A stretch of 64,000 nucleotides of DNA from Pseudeuparius sepicola (GCA_963920635.1 OY987307.1:22273735-22337734), one strand, 5' to 3'. Shown: positions 37,426-48,031, counted from the stretch's first letter. Translations and numbers: made by a program. The notes: generated by a model not told the origin, from the letters alone.

Positions 37426-37813
37426 TAAATAAATAATCCTGGGATTCGAGCAAAAGTTATATATTAATTTTTGTTGAAGGAGTCACTCCTTCACTACCAC
37501 CTACACAAAACACAATGCACAGATATATTTTTAATAACTTTTATCATATAAAAATAATCGTGTTTTCCAAAACATCCAAAGAATTTTAAATTGTTTATTG
37601 ACGTTGGTACATCTTTTTGAGATATATTAGAAAACAAATATGTTTTTAAATGTAACTTTTTGAATAAATCTCGCAAAATAAATGACATTAGTATATATTT
37701 ACAACTTTTATATACCTGATGATGGTAAACATGCCGAAACGCGTTGTATAAGCAACACAAACAGAAACAATAAATATATAACTTTTGGTCGAATCCCAGG
37801 ATTATTTATTTTA
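37426..37813. mobile_element. Inverted-repeat element with hammerhead-like motif, nested in hAT
   Basis: About 40-bp inverted arms (left contains AATAATCCTGGGATTCGAGC; right contains the complement with one change) flank about 300 bp. Near the right arm are CTGATGA (37716-37722), a short GGT/GCC stem and GAAAC (37736-37740). The CTGATGATGG...CCGAAACGCG pattern resembles Penelope-like terminal repeats, a known home of hammerhead ribozymes. No clear target duplication and no coding sequence; class is inference. Confidence 0.5.
37714..37742 (+). ncRNA. Hammerhead-like core motif
   Basis: CTGATGA, stem GGT/GCC, GAAAC, followed by GCGTTG. The conserved core of the hammerhead fold is present but I find no matching cleavage-site strand to close stem III, so self-cleavage is unproven. 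Confidence 0.4.
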
Positions 37814-38211
37814 CTTTTCGAGCCTTCATATTGGCAAAGTTGTCTATGATTTGGTCAAAATTACTTTTTCGAGCTAAAGAAAATTCTAATGCGAGAGTTC
37901 CGTTACACTAGTTAACCGTTCTGGGTATCTACAAAGTAGACTTAAGAACTTTTTTATTCAAGCTACGGTACTAAATGACCTTTTCCTTTGTTCAACTGTC
38001 ACTGGAATAGGGAAAAAATCCTGAGAGAAATTCTGACATTGGGAAAGAGCGCGAGAGGTATTTTTTACATGTTACATATTATTACATACAACATACAACG
38101 CCATCAACGCCTCGCCAACACTGCCAACAACGACCGCACCCCTCTAAGCACGGCCCTGATCGGAAGATATAGGTATGAAAATAAATTTATTTTTTCAAAT
38201 AATAGTTATTT

Positions 38212-38331
38212 ATGTACCAAAGCACTGAAGTTCAACTTTTTATGACTCATGTGTAATTTAGTTGTCGAGGCCTCTAACCGATGAAAATAAACCACATGAG
38301 TCATAAAAAGAACTTCAGTGCCGAGGTACAT
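38212..38331. repeat. Palindrome, about 40-bp arms
   Basis: ATGTACCAAAGCACTGAAG...ATGACTCATGTG on the left, CACATGAGTCAT...CTTCAGTGCCGAGGTACAT on the right. A related left half (AGTTATTTATGTACCAAGGC) occurs alone near 124-143, so this is a dispersed family. Confidence 0.75.
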
Positions 38332-40249
38332 ATTTTTTTTAAATCGAAAAAAAAAATGTTTTATTAGGCAAGAAAATAATCATACGGGATCACCCGTCCA
38401 TGAACCAACTGCGCGCGGCGTTGCTTGACTTTGAAGATCGCTCTACCTAGGTCAAGTACGACAAGACACGGCGCCTTCGAACAGAAAAACCAAACTGCTG
38501 CTTGTTGTGCAGCCTCCATAACTAAACAAATCTATTGATATTCAAACCTACTAAAATATGTATACTGAAGGATTGCGCTGCTATAGGCAGGAATTTCGCA
38601 ATGTGAACGAAAAGTTAAATGGGCCTTTATTGGCCGGGTTTTGAATATTTGGTAACTGACGTTCGATGTTTACCTACATCTCGCCAAGGCCTACTTATTG
38701 AAAAATCGTACAATAATGGGCTACTTCAGTGTCGATTTCTGAGCTTCTAATGACGATTTTCGGACATTTCATTGCCGATTTCAAGAAAACTAACTTTTTA
38801 TGAAAAATTCTATCAAAGAAAAAGGGTGTCTGCAGATTTCTACCTTTAGGATGCATAAGGGGCAAAAAGTAGGAAATTATTATTATAAAAAAATAGATAA
38901 AACAATTATGTGGGTTTGTAATACCCGATAGCTATCTTTACTTTTAGAAATGAAAATAACCTATTACCCGAAAAAAATCGGTAGCGCCTCATTTCCCCAA
39001 AACAACAACTTTGTTTGAAATATTGACCTGAAATTTGAAAATTGCAAATAACTCTTAATTAGGAATAACTTCTCTCATTACTTTGCAGGGTATGTTTAAA
39101 AGCTTACTTTCATAACAAGCAACTACCATCATGTGGGTAAATTTTTATGAGTAGTCGATAATAGAAAGTTATTCATATATTGCATACTTCTTGGGTATAA
39201 TAAATAGAGGAAGATAAATATGATGCGAATAATTTTGTCGTAAAGTGCAAAAATTATTTTAAAAATGACCAGTGCCCAGCTGTAATACCACGTTATTTTT
39301 AGCATGAGAAAAGAAGGAAACACAATATTGACAAAACCTAAATTCCCTCTTTTGATATATGAAAACAGTAAACAGGTTTTCGAATATAAATCCCATGTAT
39401 TAGGATTAGGTACCCAGTTATATGGGTATACGAGCATGCGTAGCTTCAAACTGCAGGATGGAGATAAAACCTGAACTATAAAGTCGATATAAAAATGTTA
39501 TGGAACTCGAAGTTTATGCAGTAATATGGATGCTTGGTTAGGACAAAAGTAAAAACAGAAATTCTATTATAACTTATAAAACTTGCAATATAAAAATACA
39601 ATATAGAATAAAGAATAATGCTTTCAGTTTTATTGTCGATTGAACTCCACGATATCTTATCTGTAAATGAAGCTGAAATCTTATTTCTGCTTTTAATGGA
39701 TTTTAGAAATATGTTCCTCTGAAGTGGAGTTTCTGTCGTAGGACACATCGAATACTGAGTTTTATTTCTGAAGTTGGGAGAACGGCGGATGGAAAACAAA
39801 TAGTACGAAATCAACTAAAACGGACAAAGTTAGAAAGCAATGGCTCGGCAAACGCCCTTCGTTACGGCCACTGTAAAAAATTGCAGGTCGATAGTTTGAG
39901 CGTTCAAAAAATTCGATTGCGTCGAAATAACAATCTAAAGTACCGGCGTTGGAGACTTTGTAAATTGGGCTGGGAACCTCTAAAGAAAGTATAATAATGA
40001 ACGGGACCATCGAGGAAAGAGAAAAGGCCAGTGACCAAGGGTACAAAGTCAATAAATACAAAATAAATTTAAATAGACATGATAAAAATAAAAAAATGGA
40101 ACATAGACCAATATTTAATTCCAATCAAAACCTCCTTTAAGTTGCTTACTCAATGATAGCTGGTAAGATAATCGCTTGAAAAGGGATTAGAACCCGGGAC
40201 TTCTACTGACTATTTTTATTAACGTGGAATAACATAGTATATTTACTGA
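38332..40249. other. No gene recognised
   Basis: Three partly overlapping minus frames (39129-39449, 39476-39814, 39762-40124; 106-120 codons) have no recognisable domains; their hydrophobic look reflects AT-rich composition. A GGGATTAGAACCCGGGACTT word near 40180 resembles a tRNA T arm on the minus strand, but no cloverleaf follows. Confidence 0.35.
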
Positions 40250-40493
40250 AATTTATTTGTGGCGCAAACAGATCCATTTAATTTTTAATTGGGTTTTTAG
40301 CCACAAAACTGACTAAAATCATAGAAGAATCTACTAAAACATTCTTCTATGCTAAAATACAACTTTTTGTAGTTGCCTGAAAAATTCATAAATTCTTAAT
40401 AGCAATTAAACGAAACCTCGACCGTTTAACTCAAAAAATAACTTCAACAAATTTGTTTTCTGAGCTTTCGGAGAATAAATCTTCCTCCTTTCA
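40250..40493 (+). repeat. Dispersed repeat, copy with an insertion
   Basis: Matches 47701-47818 (AATTTATTTGTGG, AAACAGATCCATTTA, ATAACTTCAACAAATTTGTTT, GGAGAATAAATCTTC). This copy has about 130 extra bp (about 40283-40414) including a hairpin at 40320-40351. Both copies lie next to Penelope-like remnants, so they may be part of that element. Confidence 0.65.
40320..40351. repeat. Mobile hairpin CATAGAAGAAT, copy 1
   Basis: CATAGAAGAAT, ten-base loop starting CTACTA, ATTCTTCTATG. The same stem is at 43201-43233. Confidence 0.7.
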
Positions 40494-40648
40494 TATCATG
40501 TCACGGCAAAGTGAAATGAGAGATCAATAAATGACAACAAAATAACAATGCTAATAGAATTAGAGAAAAATAAATCTGGTGGACCGACCAGTAAATTTAA
40601 TTATTCCTATCAGATAAGCTAAAACGCATAGGCCAACTTTTTAATGTC

Positions 40649-40987
40649 AGAACAGTATTTAGAATCAAAAATACATTAAGATCGATGCTAGTTAAAACGA
40701 AACCATTTAATGAGGTACAAAGTTTAAAAAATTGCATCGTGAATGTGGAAAGTTCTATGTTGGGGAGACTTGTAGGCCCTTTAACGTTCGTTTAAAAAAA
40801 CATAAAAATTGTATCAGGCAAAATCAAATTTCGAAGTCAAAATGTATGTTAACACTCTTTTAGTAACAATCATATGATTTTGTGGGATAGGTCCAAACCA
40901 ATTCTCAAGGAAAAAGTAGGAAATAGACGAAGAATTAAAGAATCGGCATTTATTCTTGGAAATACGGACAACTGTGTTGGTGGTTGA
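40649..40987 (+). pseudogene. Penelope-like element, GIY-YIG endonuclease remnant
   Basis: Three adjacent stretches in different frames give the end of a Penelope-like polyprotein. First (40649 to about 40735) is a basic linker with LVKTKPFNEVQ. Second (40741-40860) gives CGKFYVGETCRPFNVRLKKH, which carries the Cys, the FYVGET strand and the R..R.KKH helix typical of the GIY-YIG nuclease, then a stop. Third (40868-40984) gives NHMILWD...RRRIKESAFIL, the conserved C-terminal part of the domain, and ends at a stop. In intact Penelope-like elements this domain follows the reverse transcriptase and nicks target DNA; no reverse transcriptase is visible upstream. Frameshifts and an internal stop make this dead. 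Identification rests on motif recognition without a search. Confidence 0.8.
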
Positions 40988-41008
40988 GACGATTTTATCA
41001 AGGAAACT

Positions 41009-43196
41009 TCATTTAAATATGTGACCTAAAATGTTTAGTCCTCAACGTTTTGGAGCCGCTCTCTGTGATGGCATGGCTGCAGTCGCGACCTCACTACTAA
41101 TGCACGCCCCGCCATACCATATTAATAGAGTTCTATTTTCCGCCTCTCACCCCACGGCTAATCAGCATCCGTCCGTAGGCATCGCCCCGTAGAGCGGATC
41201 GATGGGCCGGGGGCGCCGTTTTTAAGGGGGGGCTCGCCATTGTATGTTTGGTTGCCTGTATCAATGTATTTTTATTTCCAACTAGCTGGAAAAAGTAGCG
41301 AATTTCAAAGGATTACAAAAAACACGGGTATTTTTAAAATATCCATAGATACTAATGACACTAGTTTAAAAGTTATGGGCGAGATTTTTTTTTGAATTTC
41401 AAACTTTATGCCGGCATAAATTCGTCTATTTTGTCTCTTGAGCCGGAATTTTACCTTCGTTAAGATTGGCATAGGTTTCGGAATATGCTCGGAACGAAAA
41501 CACGGTAATAAACATTGTAATTATCCAGTCTTGTTGTAAATAAAAAACATAGGCAAAATACCCCTTAAATTATGCGGCGGGAATGCAAAAGTGTGGCTAT
41601 TATTTATCAGATGGCGCGAAAAACAGACGATCGATGAACGGTTGACGCTGTTGTTACAGGTCCAGTTTAATAATTACATATATTATGTTCATATGATCAA
41701 TTTTACGTTTTGGCGATATAATATTTAATCAACTAAGCTTTCTGATTACTTTTTTATGTTTTTGTATTACTTCCATATTATTATATACTATGAATTGCGA
41801 ATTTTTAACATTAAAATAATATAAAACTTCAAGAGGTATATTCGGGAGACCCTCATAGCTCAAAGACTCCGATCTGTGATTTTAACCCCTCTCTTTTTAG
41901 CAATGGTTCATTGATTTTTAGCTTGAAAGGTACACGGCGGCACTAAAAACTGCTTTAGTTGACTTTGCATTATTTATACGTGTGGGTTGGGTACTGTTGC
42001 TCTTATAGTTATGTCGCCGTTATGTATTTTTCGTGAGGAAAACACAATCGTTAGCATATAAACTGACATTAGGGGAGGATTCATGTCTATGTCTCTATAT
42101 GTATAGGTATGTCGAAAATTCTCTATACCGGGTGTTCCATTTTAATAAATACAGCTATTATAAATATCTCAAAAACGAAAATCACATAAAAGTTGAAGTA
42201 TATTATGAGGTGTAATGTAAGACGCACGTTTTCACTTGTAGGCAGACGACGTTTTCAAGTTCACTTGAATATCTACTGTGTTTTTTACTGTTAAAGGCAT
42301 ATCTTTAGTTAAAGAATGTGATTCGGCACGTTTTCTGTAGGTATAGTGTATTGCTGGCTTAAAAGTTCTGCAAAATTATGTTTAGTTTTTTCAATGAAAT
42401 GAAACATGGTCTTTTATGTGTACATAAGGTGTTTCTTCGTTTGCATTAACACTACATTCAAACACACATTTTAGGTAACGCAATAATTAAGATAAATACA
42501 TATCTCGAAAATAAAAAATGAAAAAAGAAAACGATATATTGATGAGAAAGAACATCTTCGGTATTTTTTGAGGCAAATTAATGATTTAAAAACCAGTTTG
42601 TTGCAGTTTTTTCCAAACAATGTAATGTCGTTTGGAAAAAAACAATCGAACGTCAAACAAAAGTTATAACCAAAAAACCTTTTTGGAAAAAATGAAGATG
42701 GTGCAAAATGTATCTTTTTATTAATTTAAACATATTTTTTTATTAACGGATAATAATAGAACACATATGCAGTTAACTTTGGGGTTACCTTTCGATTAAA
42801 AACAAGGAAAAATAACCGACTCAGACGTGGTCACGTGACTTTCGCTATCTGTCAAAAATTATATTTAAAAAATACAATCCCTAAAAATTGGCTTATTTGT
42901 TACAATTTCAAAACGTTTAACTTGAAAAAGTCGCTTCTATTTTAATGTTACATAAGCGCCTATTTCCTATTTATAAAATTTCTTAAAATTTTAAAAAGTC
43001 ATTACTTCGTAAAAACTATTTTATATCACTAGCTATACAACATAATATACGAGTATCATTCTATAATTTTATTAACTTTTTATTATTACTAAAAAATATT
43101 GATAAGAATATGTCTTTTTCAAAAGAAAATTATATTAACGCTTTAAAATTCTATTATGTTTGACACAAAGTTGATGTACCGGCAAGCATTTAGGTA
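41009..43196. other. No gene recognised; GC-rich patch and hairpin
   Basis: 41050-41230 is GC-rich, ending in GGGCCGGGGGCGCCG, with no frame worth calling. A hairpin TTTTTTCCAAAC/GTTTGGAAAAAA lies near 42608-42642. An ACCGGGTGTTCCATTTTAAT word at 42127 resembles a mariner-type end without a partner. Confidence 0.4.
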
Positions 43197-43200
43197 GTAC

Positions 43201-43233
43201 CATAGAAGAATCTACTACGTAAATTCTTCTATG
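43201..43233. repeat. Mobile hairpin CATAGAAGAAT, copy 2
   Basis: Same 11-bp stem and CTACTA loop start as at 40320; here flanking GTAC extends the stem. Confidence 0.7.
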
Positions 43234-43254
43234 GTAGTACCTATATAGTATATT

Positions 43255-43549
43255 TCCTAACAAGTGCGGAAAGTGCCACTTTTCCGCACGCGATTGCAGT
43301 TGGCTACGCGTCGTTCAGCCAAGAAATCGAGTGTGGAAAAGACACTTTCCGCAAGAGTTAGGAACACTATTTTTTCTACAAGCGTGCGGAAAAGTAAGAC
43401 ACTTTTCCGCACGCATTTACTTTTCCGCACGCATTTTACTTTAGAAAGTGTCACTTTTCCGCACTAGTGCCGAAAAGTAGTGCGGAAAAGTGACACTTTC
43501 TAAACTAAAATGCGTACGGAAAAGTGTACTTTTCCGCACGCTTGTAGAA
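43255..43549. repeat. Cluster of short palindromes built on CTTTTCCGCAC
   Basis: About ten instances of TGCGGAAA(A)GT or its complement form interleaved hairpins. The outer frame TTTCCTAACAAGTGCGGAAA pairs with TTTCCGCAAGAGTTAGGAA, and CTACAAGCGTGCGGAAAAG pairs with CTTTTCCGCACGCTTGTAG at the far end. A shorter copy is at 48709-48870. Confidence 0.8.
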
Positions 43550-44439
43550 AACATTTATTTACATTACATTTTCCATTACTCTAAATGTATGCCAAAATAA
43601 TACATATATTAAGATATCAGCAAATAGTAGGTATTTCACGTATCTAACAAAATTCACAACTTTACGTCAACTTTGGATCAAATACAACAGAATTTTAATT
43701 TCTTTCGGTTTATCAATATTAAGTACTTAATGAAAAGTTAATAGAATGATAAAAGATAAAACTATAGTGACATAAATTCTAAATGTCAGTTAGGGTAAGT
43801 ATCATTCATGCGGTTTTGAGGGAGAATTATTATGTCATGACAGTAGATTTGACAGCCGGTAGGTAGTCCTCTTACTTAATATTTTACTCAACAATATTCC
43901 TAATATACTATGACAAAATATAGAAAAATAAAGGAGCGTAAATATTCATATTATTATTTTGTGTTTAACAATTCACAGTTTCAATGCCAAAATACGCCAG
44001 GATGGGAGCGATGTGCTGTTATTTGTATAAAAAGGGGGTCGGTCCGCCTGCCTCCCCCTAGACCCCTGGTTCCGACCAACGACCTTGCTTGCCGGGCAAC
44101 AAAACAACTTATAAGGAACGGAAACTTATTTTAGCGCGAAACATTACTTTTTATTCTCGCTCTGTACCAATGGCCGCTCTCCAACTCCAGCGCCATCTTA
44201 CAGACACTTGCGGAATTTTTGCACTCCAGTAAACAATTTCTGTTTTAGCAACATTTATCCTAGTTAGGAACACGGTCAAATGAAGGTCGTCTCGAGGTGA
44301 TGACGTTTTATTTCCGTCCTTATTGAATGGGATACGCGGCGCTTCGCGCGCGCCAGGTGGTCGCGTTCAGTGTGTCGCGAAATCCGCGGACGTCGACACA
44401 ACGGTTCGCGAGCGCACGTGTTCTTAGTGTGTTATTAGT
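43550..44439. promoter_or_regulatory. No gene recognised; CpG-rich patch 44320-44430, weak promoter candidate
   Basis: 44330-44425 is dense in CpG (CGCGGCGCTTCGCGCGCGCC, GCGAAATCCGCGGACGTCG) and contains TTCAGTG, an arthropod initiator-like word, near 44367. No aligned TATA or downstream element supports it, and no coding exon follows before the tRNA palindrome. Confidence 0.2.
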
Positions 44440-44500
44440 TTTAAATAATAAATGATGTTTAGTGGCATATCAGGTAAAGGATATCAATTGAAAAAAATGC

Positions 44501-44566
44501 ACTCCAGCCGGGACTTGAACCCGGGACTCCTACTGTAGGCACTTTAACCAACTAAGCTACCGGAGA
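44501..44566 (-). pseudogene. tRNA-like sequence lacking the anticodon loop
   Basis: Identical in body to its plus-strand partner, but the anticodon arm reads CCTAC-A-GTAGG: six bases are missing, leaving a one-base loop with no anticodon. T arm CCGGG-TTCAAGT-CCCGG and acceptor remain paired. It cannot decode. Confidence 0.75.
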
Positions 44567-44647
44567 TATGGGTTCCATCTTCTACATCTCACCGCTACTA
44601 ACTACATATCAATTGGAATAAATAACACCTAGCCGATGGAACCCGTA

Positions 44648-44720
44648 TCTCCGGTAGCTTAGTTGGTTAAAGTGCCTACGGCCACAGTAGGAGTCCCGGG
44701 TTCGAGTCCCGGCTGGAGTG
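44648..44720 (+). tRNA. tRNA-like cloverleaf, 73 nt, odd anticodon loop
   Basis: All four stems pair: acceptor TCTCCGG/CTGGAGT (first pair T-T mismatched), D arm GCTT/AAGT, anticodon stem CCTAC/GTAGG, T arm CCGGG-TTCGAGT-CCCGG. The loop GGCCACA places CCA at the anticodon position (tryptophan), but position 33 is G instead of the nearly invariant T. The body resembles tRNA-Thr or a similar class. A T run follows. It is either a pseudogene or a mobile tRNA-like RNA. Confidence 0.5.
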
Positions 44721-45205
44721 CATTTTTTTCAATTGATATCCTTTACCTAATATACCACTAAACAACATCATTTATTATTGATATTAGTTTTTTTTTTGTA
44801 CAGTGTCTGCCAGAAAGTTGGACACAAATGGGAATTTTCTTTATTTGAAGTTTCTCAAAAAAAATTATTCTTGATAAAAATTGGTGCTTGTGCATAAACT
44901 CAAAATCCACCCGCAAAAATTTTTAAATTTCTATTCGTACACAGGTAGAAAAATATGAAAATTCCTCAAGAGTAAAGTACCCTTATTTTTAAAACTACAG
45001 AAGAATGGCACTACGAAAAGTTATTTGGAATCCCAAGACAATATCAAATATGAACTCATAGCCACCTAATCAAAAGAAGAAAGAAAATCACACTTTCGCA
45101 TTTTTTATTCATCACGCTGTATAATACATAATGTTAGATATGTATTTTGAGGCACATCTTCGAGCATGAGAGTACGATACCAATGATTTTTATTTACGTT
45201 CAACT

Positions 45206-46488
45206 CAGGACCGCACCAACACTCTGTGGCGCCTGTGTGTAAAAATTTCCGTGGCTCCCATAAAAATTTAGTTTTCAAAAACATATTTGTTTTGGTTTTG
45301 TTAAATAAAAAAGTAGATAAGTAGAAACAAACAAAAATTTATTAAGTATAAAGTAATCCAGTAAATATACCTACTTTGTATATACAGTGTGTCCCAATTT
45401 GATACTGGACACCTCAGAAATATATGAAGGACAAGGAAAACAAATGGTCTCTATTTTTTCATTGGTAGTACCAAGGGAGGGTATCTCATAGGTGGTGGTA
45501 TTTGGATGGGGTAATAATTATTTCATGGCCTGCTATGATTTTTTAAAATAGCAAATTTTCAAGAAATCCCATTAGGGATTTTTTTACGACAAAATGTTAT
45601 TGAGGAAACTTGTTCAGAATGAAAAACTGAGTGAATTCGCAAAATTATAAAAGGCTAGGCCTACTTTGATTTTTAGATTTATCTTTATCCTTTCTGGAGC
45701 ATTCGCACGATCAAGTTTCCTTAATAATATTTTGACGTGAAAGCTCCAGAAAGGACACATTTCTAGGAAAAAGTGGGAGAAAAAGGCGAAAAAGCTAAAA
45801 ATCAAAGTATAGGCCTAGACTTTTGAAATTTTCCAATTCTACTCAGTTTTTCATTTTGAACAAGTTTTCTTAAAAACATTTTGTCGCAAAAAAATCCCTA
45901 CTAGGGTTTCTTGAAAATTAGCTATTTTGAAAAATCATAGCAGGCCTTGAAATAATTACCCCATCCAAATACCACCGCCTATGAGATACTCTCCCTTGGG
46001 ACTACCAATAAAAAAATGGAGACCATTTGTTTTCCTTGTCCTTCATATAGTTCTGAGGTGTCCAGTATCAAATTGGGACACACTGTATAACATAAAAAAC
46101 CTAAAATATAATATAAAACAAATAATTATAAAATTAAAAAATCTCTTTGGCCAAAAAAAAAACAAAACAAATAGGTACTCTGTGCAAGGTCTAACTATCA
46201 ATAAAAATAAATAATATTTTTTTCTGTTCGGTATCTACCTAATACCTAATACCTAATGTCACAAAATAAAATAATAATTAATACATATAGATATAAGATA
46301 TAAAAAAATCTTGCGAATACTATTAAAATTCAACAATACATTTCACTAAGCAATTTAGAAAAAAACCACTTTTCATGCTTTCAAGTCAGCGTTATGGCGC
46401 CCATCGAATGTTGGCGTTTTTTGGCGCCCCTTCGCACCTGGCGCCTGTGTGCGCCGCACACATTGCACACGTGGACGGCGCGGCCCTG
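45206..46488. mobile_element. hAT element copy 1, 1283 bp, nested in MITE A
   Basis: 8-bp duplication GTTCAACT (45198-45205) and GTTTAACT (46489-46496), one mismatch. Ends CAGGACCGCACC and, read inward from the right, CAGGGCCGCGCC. The right 120 bp is GC-rich, with GGCGCC and GTGTGC repeats; the rest is AT-rich. It carries a second MITE at 45385-46085. No transposase. Its right end and flank are the single-copy form of the satellite monomer. Confidence 0.92.
45385..46085. mobile_element. Family C palindromic MITE nested in hAT copy 1
   Basis: TA flanks; ends CAGTGTGTCCCAATTTGATA and complement; about 701 bp, palindromic around a short centre near 45720. Inner words are shared with 29509-30201. 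Confidence 0.9.
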
Positions 46489-46509
46489 GTTTAACTAGCA
46501 TCTTAAAAA
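46366..46509 (+). repeat. Single-copy precursor of the 144-bp satellite monomer
   Basis: Starts at CCACTTTTCATGC inside the hAT element, passes its end at 46488, the duplication GTTTAACT and the foldback word AGCATCTTAAAAA. It equals one satellite unit apart from the last base (A here, T in the array). Both borders are A runs (46359-46365 and 46505-46509), which would allow slippage or microhomology joining. Confidence 0.9.
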
Positions 46510-47107
46510 CACTTAATAACTGAAAGTTCTTCAAAGTTTGTCGTTTTTTTGTGTCCAAGTAAAATACTCCTACAATTTTAAACAAACAGATTAGCTGCTA
46601 TGTTATGTTTGAAATTGTAGGAGTATTTTACCTGGACACAAAAAAACGACAAACTTTGAAGAACTTTCAGTTATTAAGTGTTTTTAAGATACTAGTTGAA
46701 CGTAAATAAAAATCATTGGTATCGTACTGTCATGCTCGAAGATGTGCCTCAAAATACATATCTAACATTATGAATTATACAGCGTGATGAATAAAAAATG
46801 CGAAAGTGTGATTTTTTTTTAACTTCTTTTGAGTAGGTGGCTGTGAATTCATATTTGACATTGCCTTGGGATTCCAAACAACTTTTCTTAGTGCCATTCT
46901 GCTGTAGTTCTAAAAATAAGGGTACTTTACTCTTGATGAATTTTCGTATTTTCCAACCTTCCCTGCGTATACGAATACAAATTTCAAAATTTTTACGGGT
47001 GGATTTTGAGTTTAGACACAAGCACCAACTTTTATCAAGAATATTTTTTTTGAGAAACTTCACATAAAGAAAATTCCCATTTCTGACCAACTTTCTGGCA
47101 GACACTG

Positions 47108-47700
47108 TATATTCGATGAGAAATATTTTTCTTGTTTACCATTCCGCATAAATACTATTTTACACACTGGTGGCAGCGTGTAAAGTTTATCTTTTTTGGT
47201 ACTAGTGTGAAAAATAGTTAATTTACGCACCGATACTTCTTTATGGCTAAAGGATAACTTGTGAATAATTCGCAACATCGGAAACATAACATCGTAAATA
47301 CCTTGTAATTTTACACTTCCTGCCACTGATATTATTTTAAATGATCACAGGCATGCACTTCTCTGCTTGAAAAAGGCTACGTCTCAATCGGCTCATAAAT
47401 TAAAAAACTGCAAAAGATTTTATAGAATCAACTTTTTTAAATCCAGTATACAAGATTTCACGGAGGGATACTTTTTTATTTGCAATATAATGTATTGTGA
47501 AAAGCAATTTGTCCAGTTTTCTAAAAAAAATCCCAAAAAAAATATATCAGAAAGTACATGAAATATGTAGGTAATTAGTAGGTAGGTAAATAACCAATAT
47601 TTTTCTGAGGTTACAACGAATTTAATATCGAAGTAAGGTAAAAAGATTGTTTGTATGTCCCTAACAGCGAGTTTAAAAAGCAAGCAAGAATATTTTCGGG
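47108..47700. other. No gene recognised
   Basis: AT-rich; open frames on both strands (47060-47326, 47367-47561, 47420-47728) overlap and lack domains. Confidence 0.4.
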
Positions 47701-47818
47701 AATTTATTTGTGGAGTAAACAGATCCATTTAGAGAAAGAAACTTTGAACGTTTAACTCAAAATATAACTTCAACAAATTTGTTTCCCGAACTTTTGGAGA
47801 ATAAATCTTCAACCTTTC
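47701..47818 (+). repeat. Dispersed repeat, copy without insertion
   Basis: Counterpart of 40250-40493. It shows where the roughly 130-bp insertion with the hairpin entered the other copy. Confidence 0.65.
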
Positions 47819-47961
47819 AAAAAGATCTCGCGCGTCAAATGACAAGTTAAAATGTTAGCCACCTGTCTGATATTGTACCCTGTGTTCTATCTAATTATCT
47901 ATACTAACTTCTCTTTGAATAACTGGCAATACTATTTTACTGAATTCTACTGAACATTCAG

Positions 47962-48031
47962 CTACACAGTGGTCCGTATTTCCTAAAATAAATGCTTATT
48001 CTTTAATTTTTCGTCTATTTCCGGCATTTTT
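47962..48031 (-). pseudogene. Penelope-like C-terminal scrap
   Basis: The minus strand matches the third stretch of the GIY-YIG remnant at 40868-40984 at most positions (GAAATAGACGAA, AATTAAAGAAT, GGAAATACGGAC). It has an in-frame stop. Only about 70 bp remain. Confidence 0.7.

Larger units (their letters stand above)
36874..38158. mobile_element. Non-autonomous hAT element, 1285 bp
   Basis: Perfect 8-bp target duplication ATCGGAAG (36866-36873 and 38159-38166). Ends CAGGGCCGTGC and complement. Interior is AT-rich with a block of A/T low complexity (37240-37310) and contains a nested inverted-repeat element at 37426-37813. No transposase frame. Confidence 0.9.
44440..44784. repeat. Palindrome carrying two inverted tRNA-like sequences
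   Basis: Arms of about 140-150 bp (44440 to about 44580 and about 44636-44784). From outside in they hold AATGATGTTTAGTGG, GATATCAATTGAAAAAAATG, a whole tRNA-like sequence and GGGTTCCATC. The centre is about 55 bp. It sits 16 bp left of the next foldback. It may be a tRNA-derived MITE or an inverted duplication of a tRNA locus. Confidence 0.85.
44801..47107. mobile_element. Foldback MITE A, interrupted by a hAT insertion
   Basis: TA flanks; ends CAGTGTCTGCCAGAAAGTTGG and complement. Without the hAT insertion and one copy of its duplication it is about 1016 bp and almost entirely palindromic. The right arm keeps the uninterrupted target as ACGTTCAACTAGTATC (complement at about 46691-46706), a built-in empty site for the hAT element. 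Confidence 0.9.

Noticed and set aside
39129..40124. Three overlapping minus frames of 106-120 codons, hydrophobic
   Set aside because: Composition reflects AT-rich codons (Phe, Leu, Ile, Tyr); no domain and no consistent joining.
40165..40215. tRNA-like T arm (complement of GGGATTAGAACCCGGG)
   Set aside because: No anticodon or D arm in the expected positions.
44360..44400. Initiator plus downstream core promoter
   Set aside because: TTCAGT is present but no downstream element falls at the required spacing, and no gene follows.
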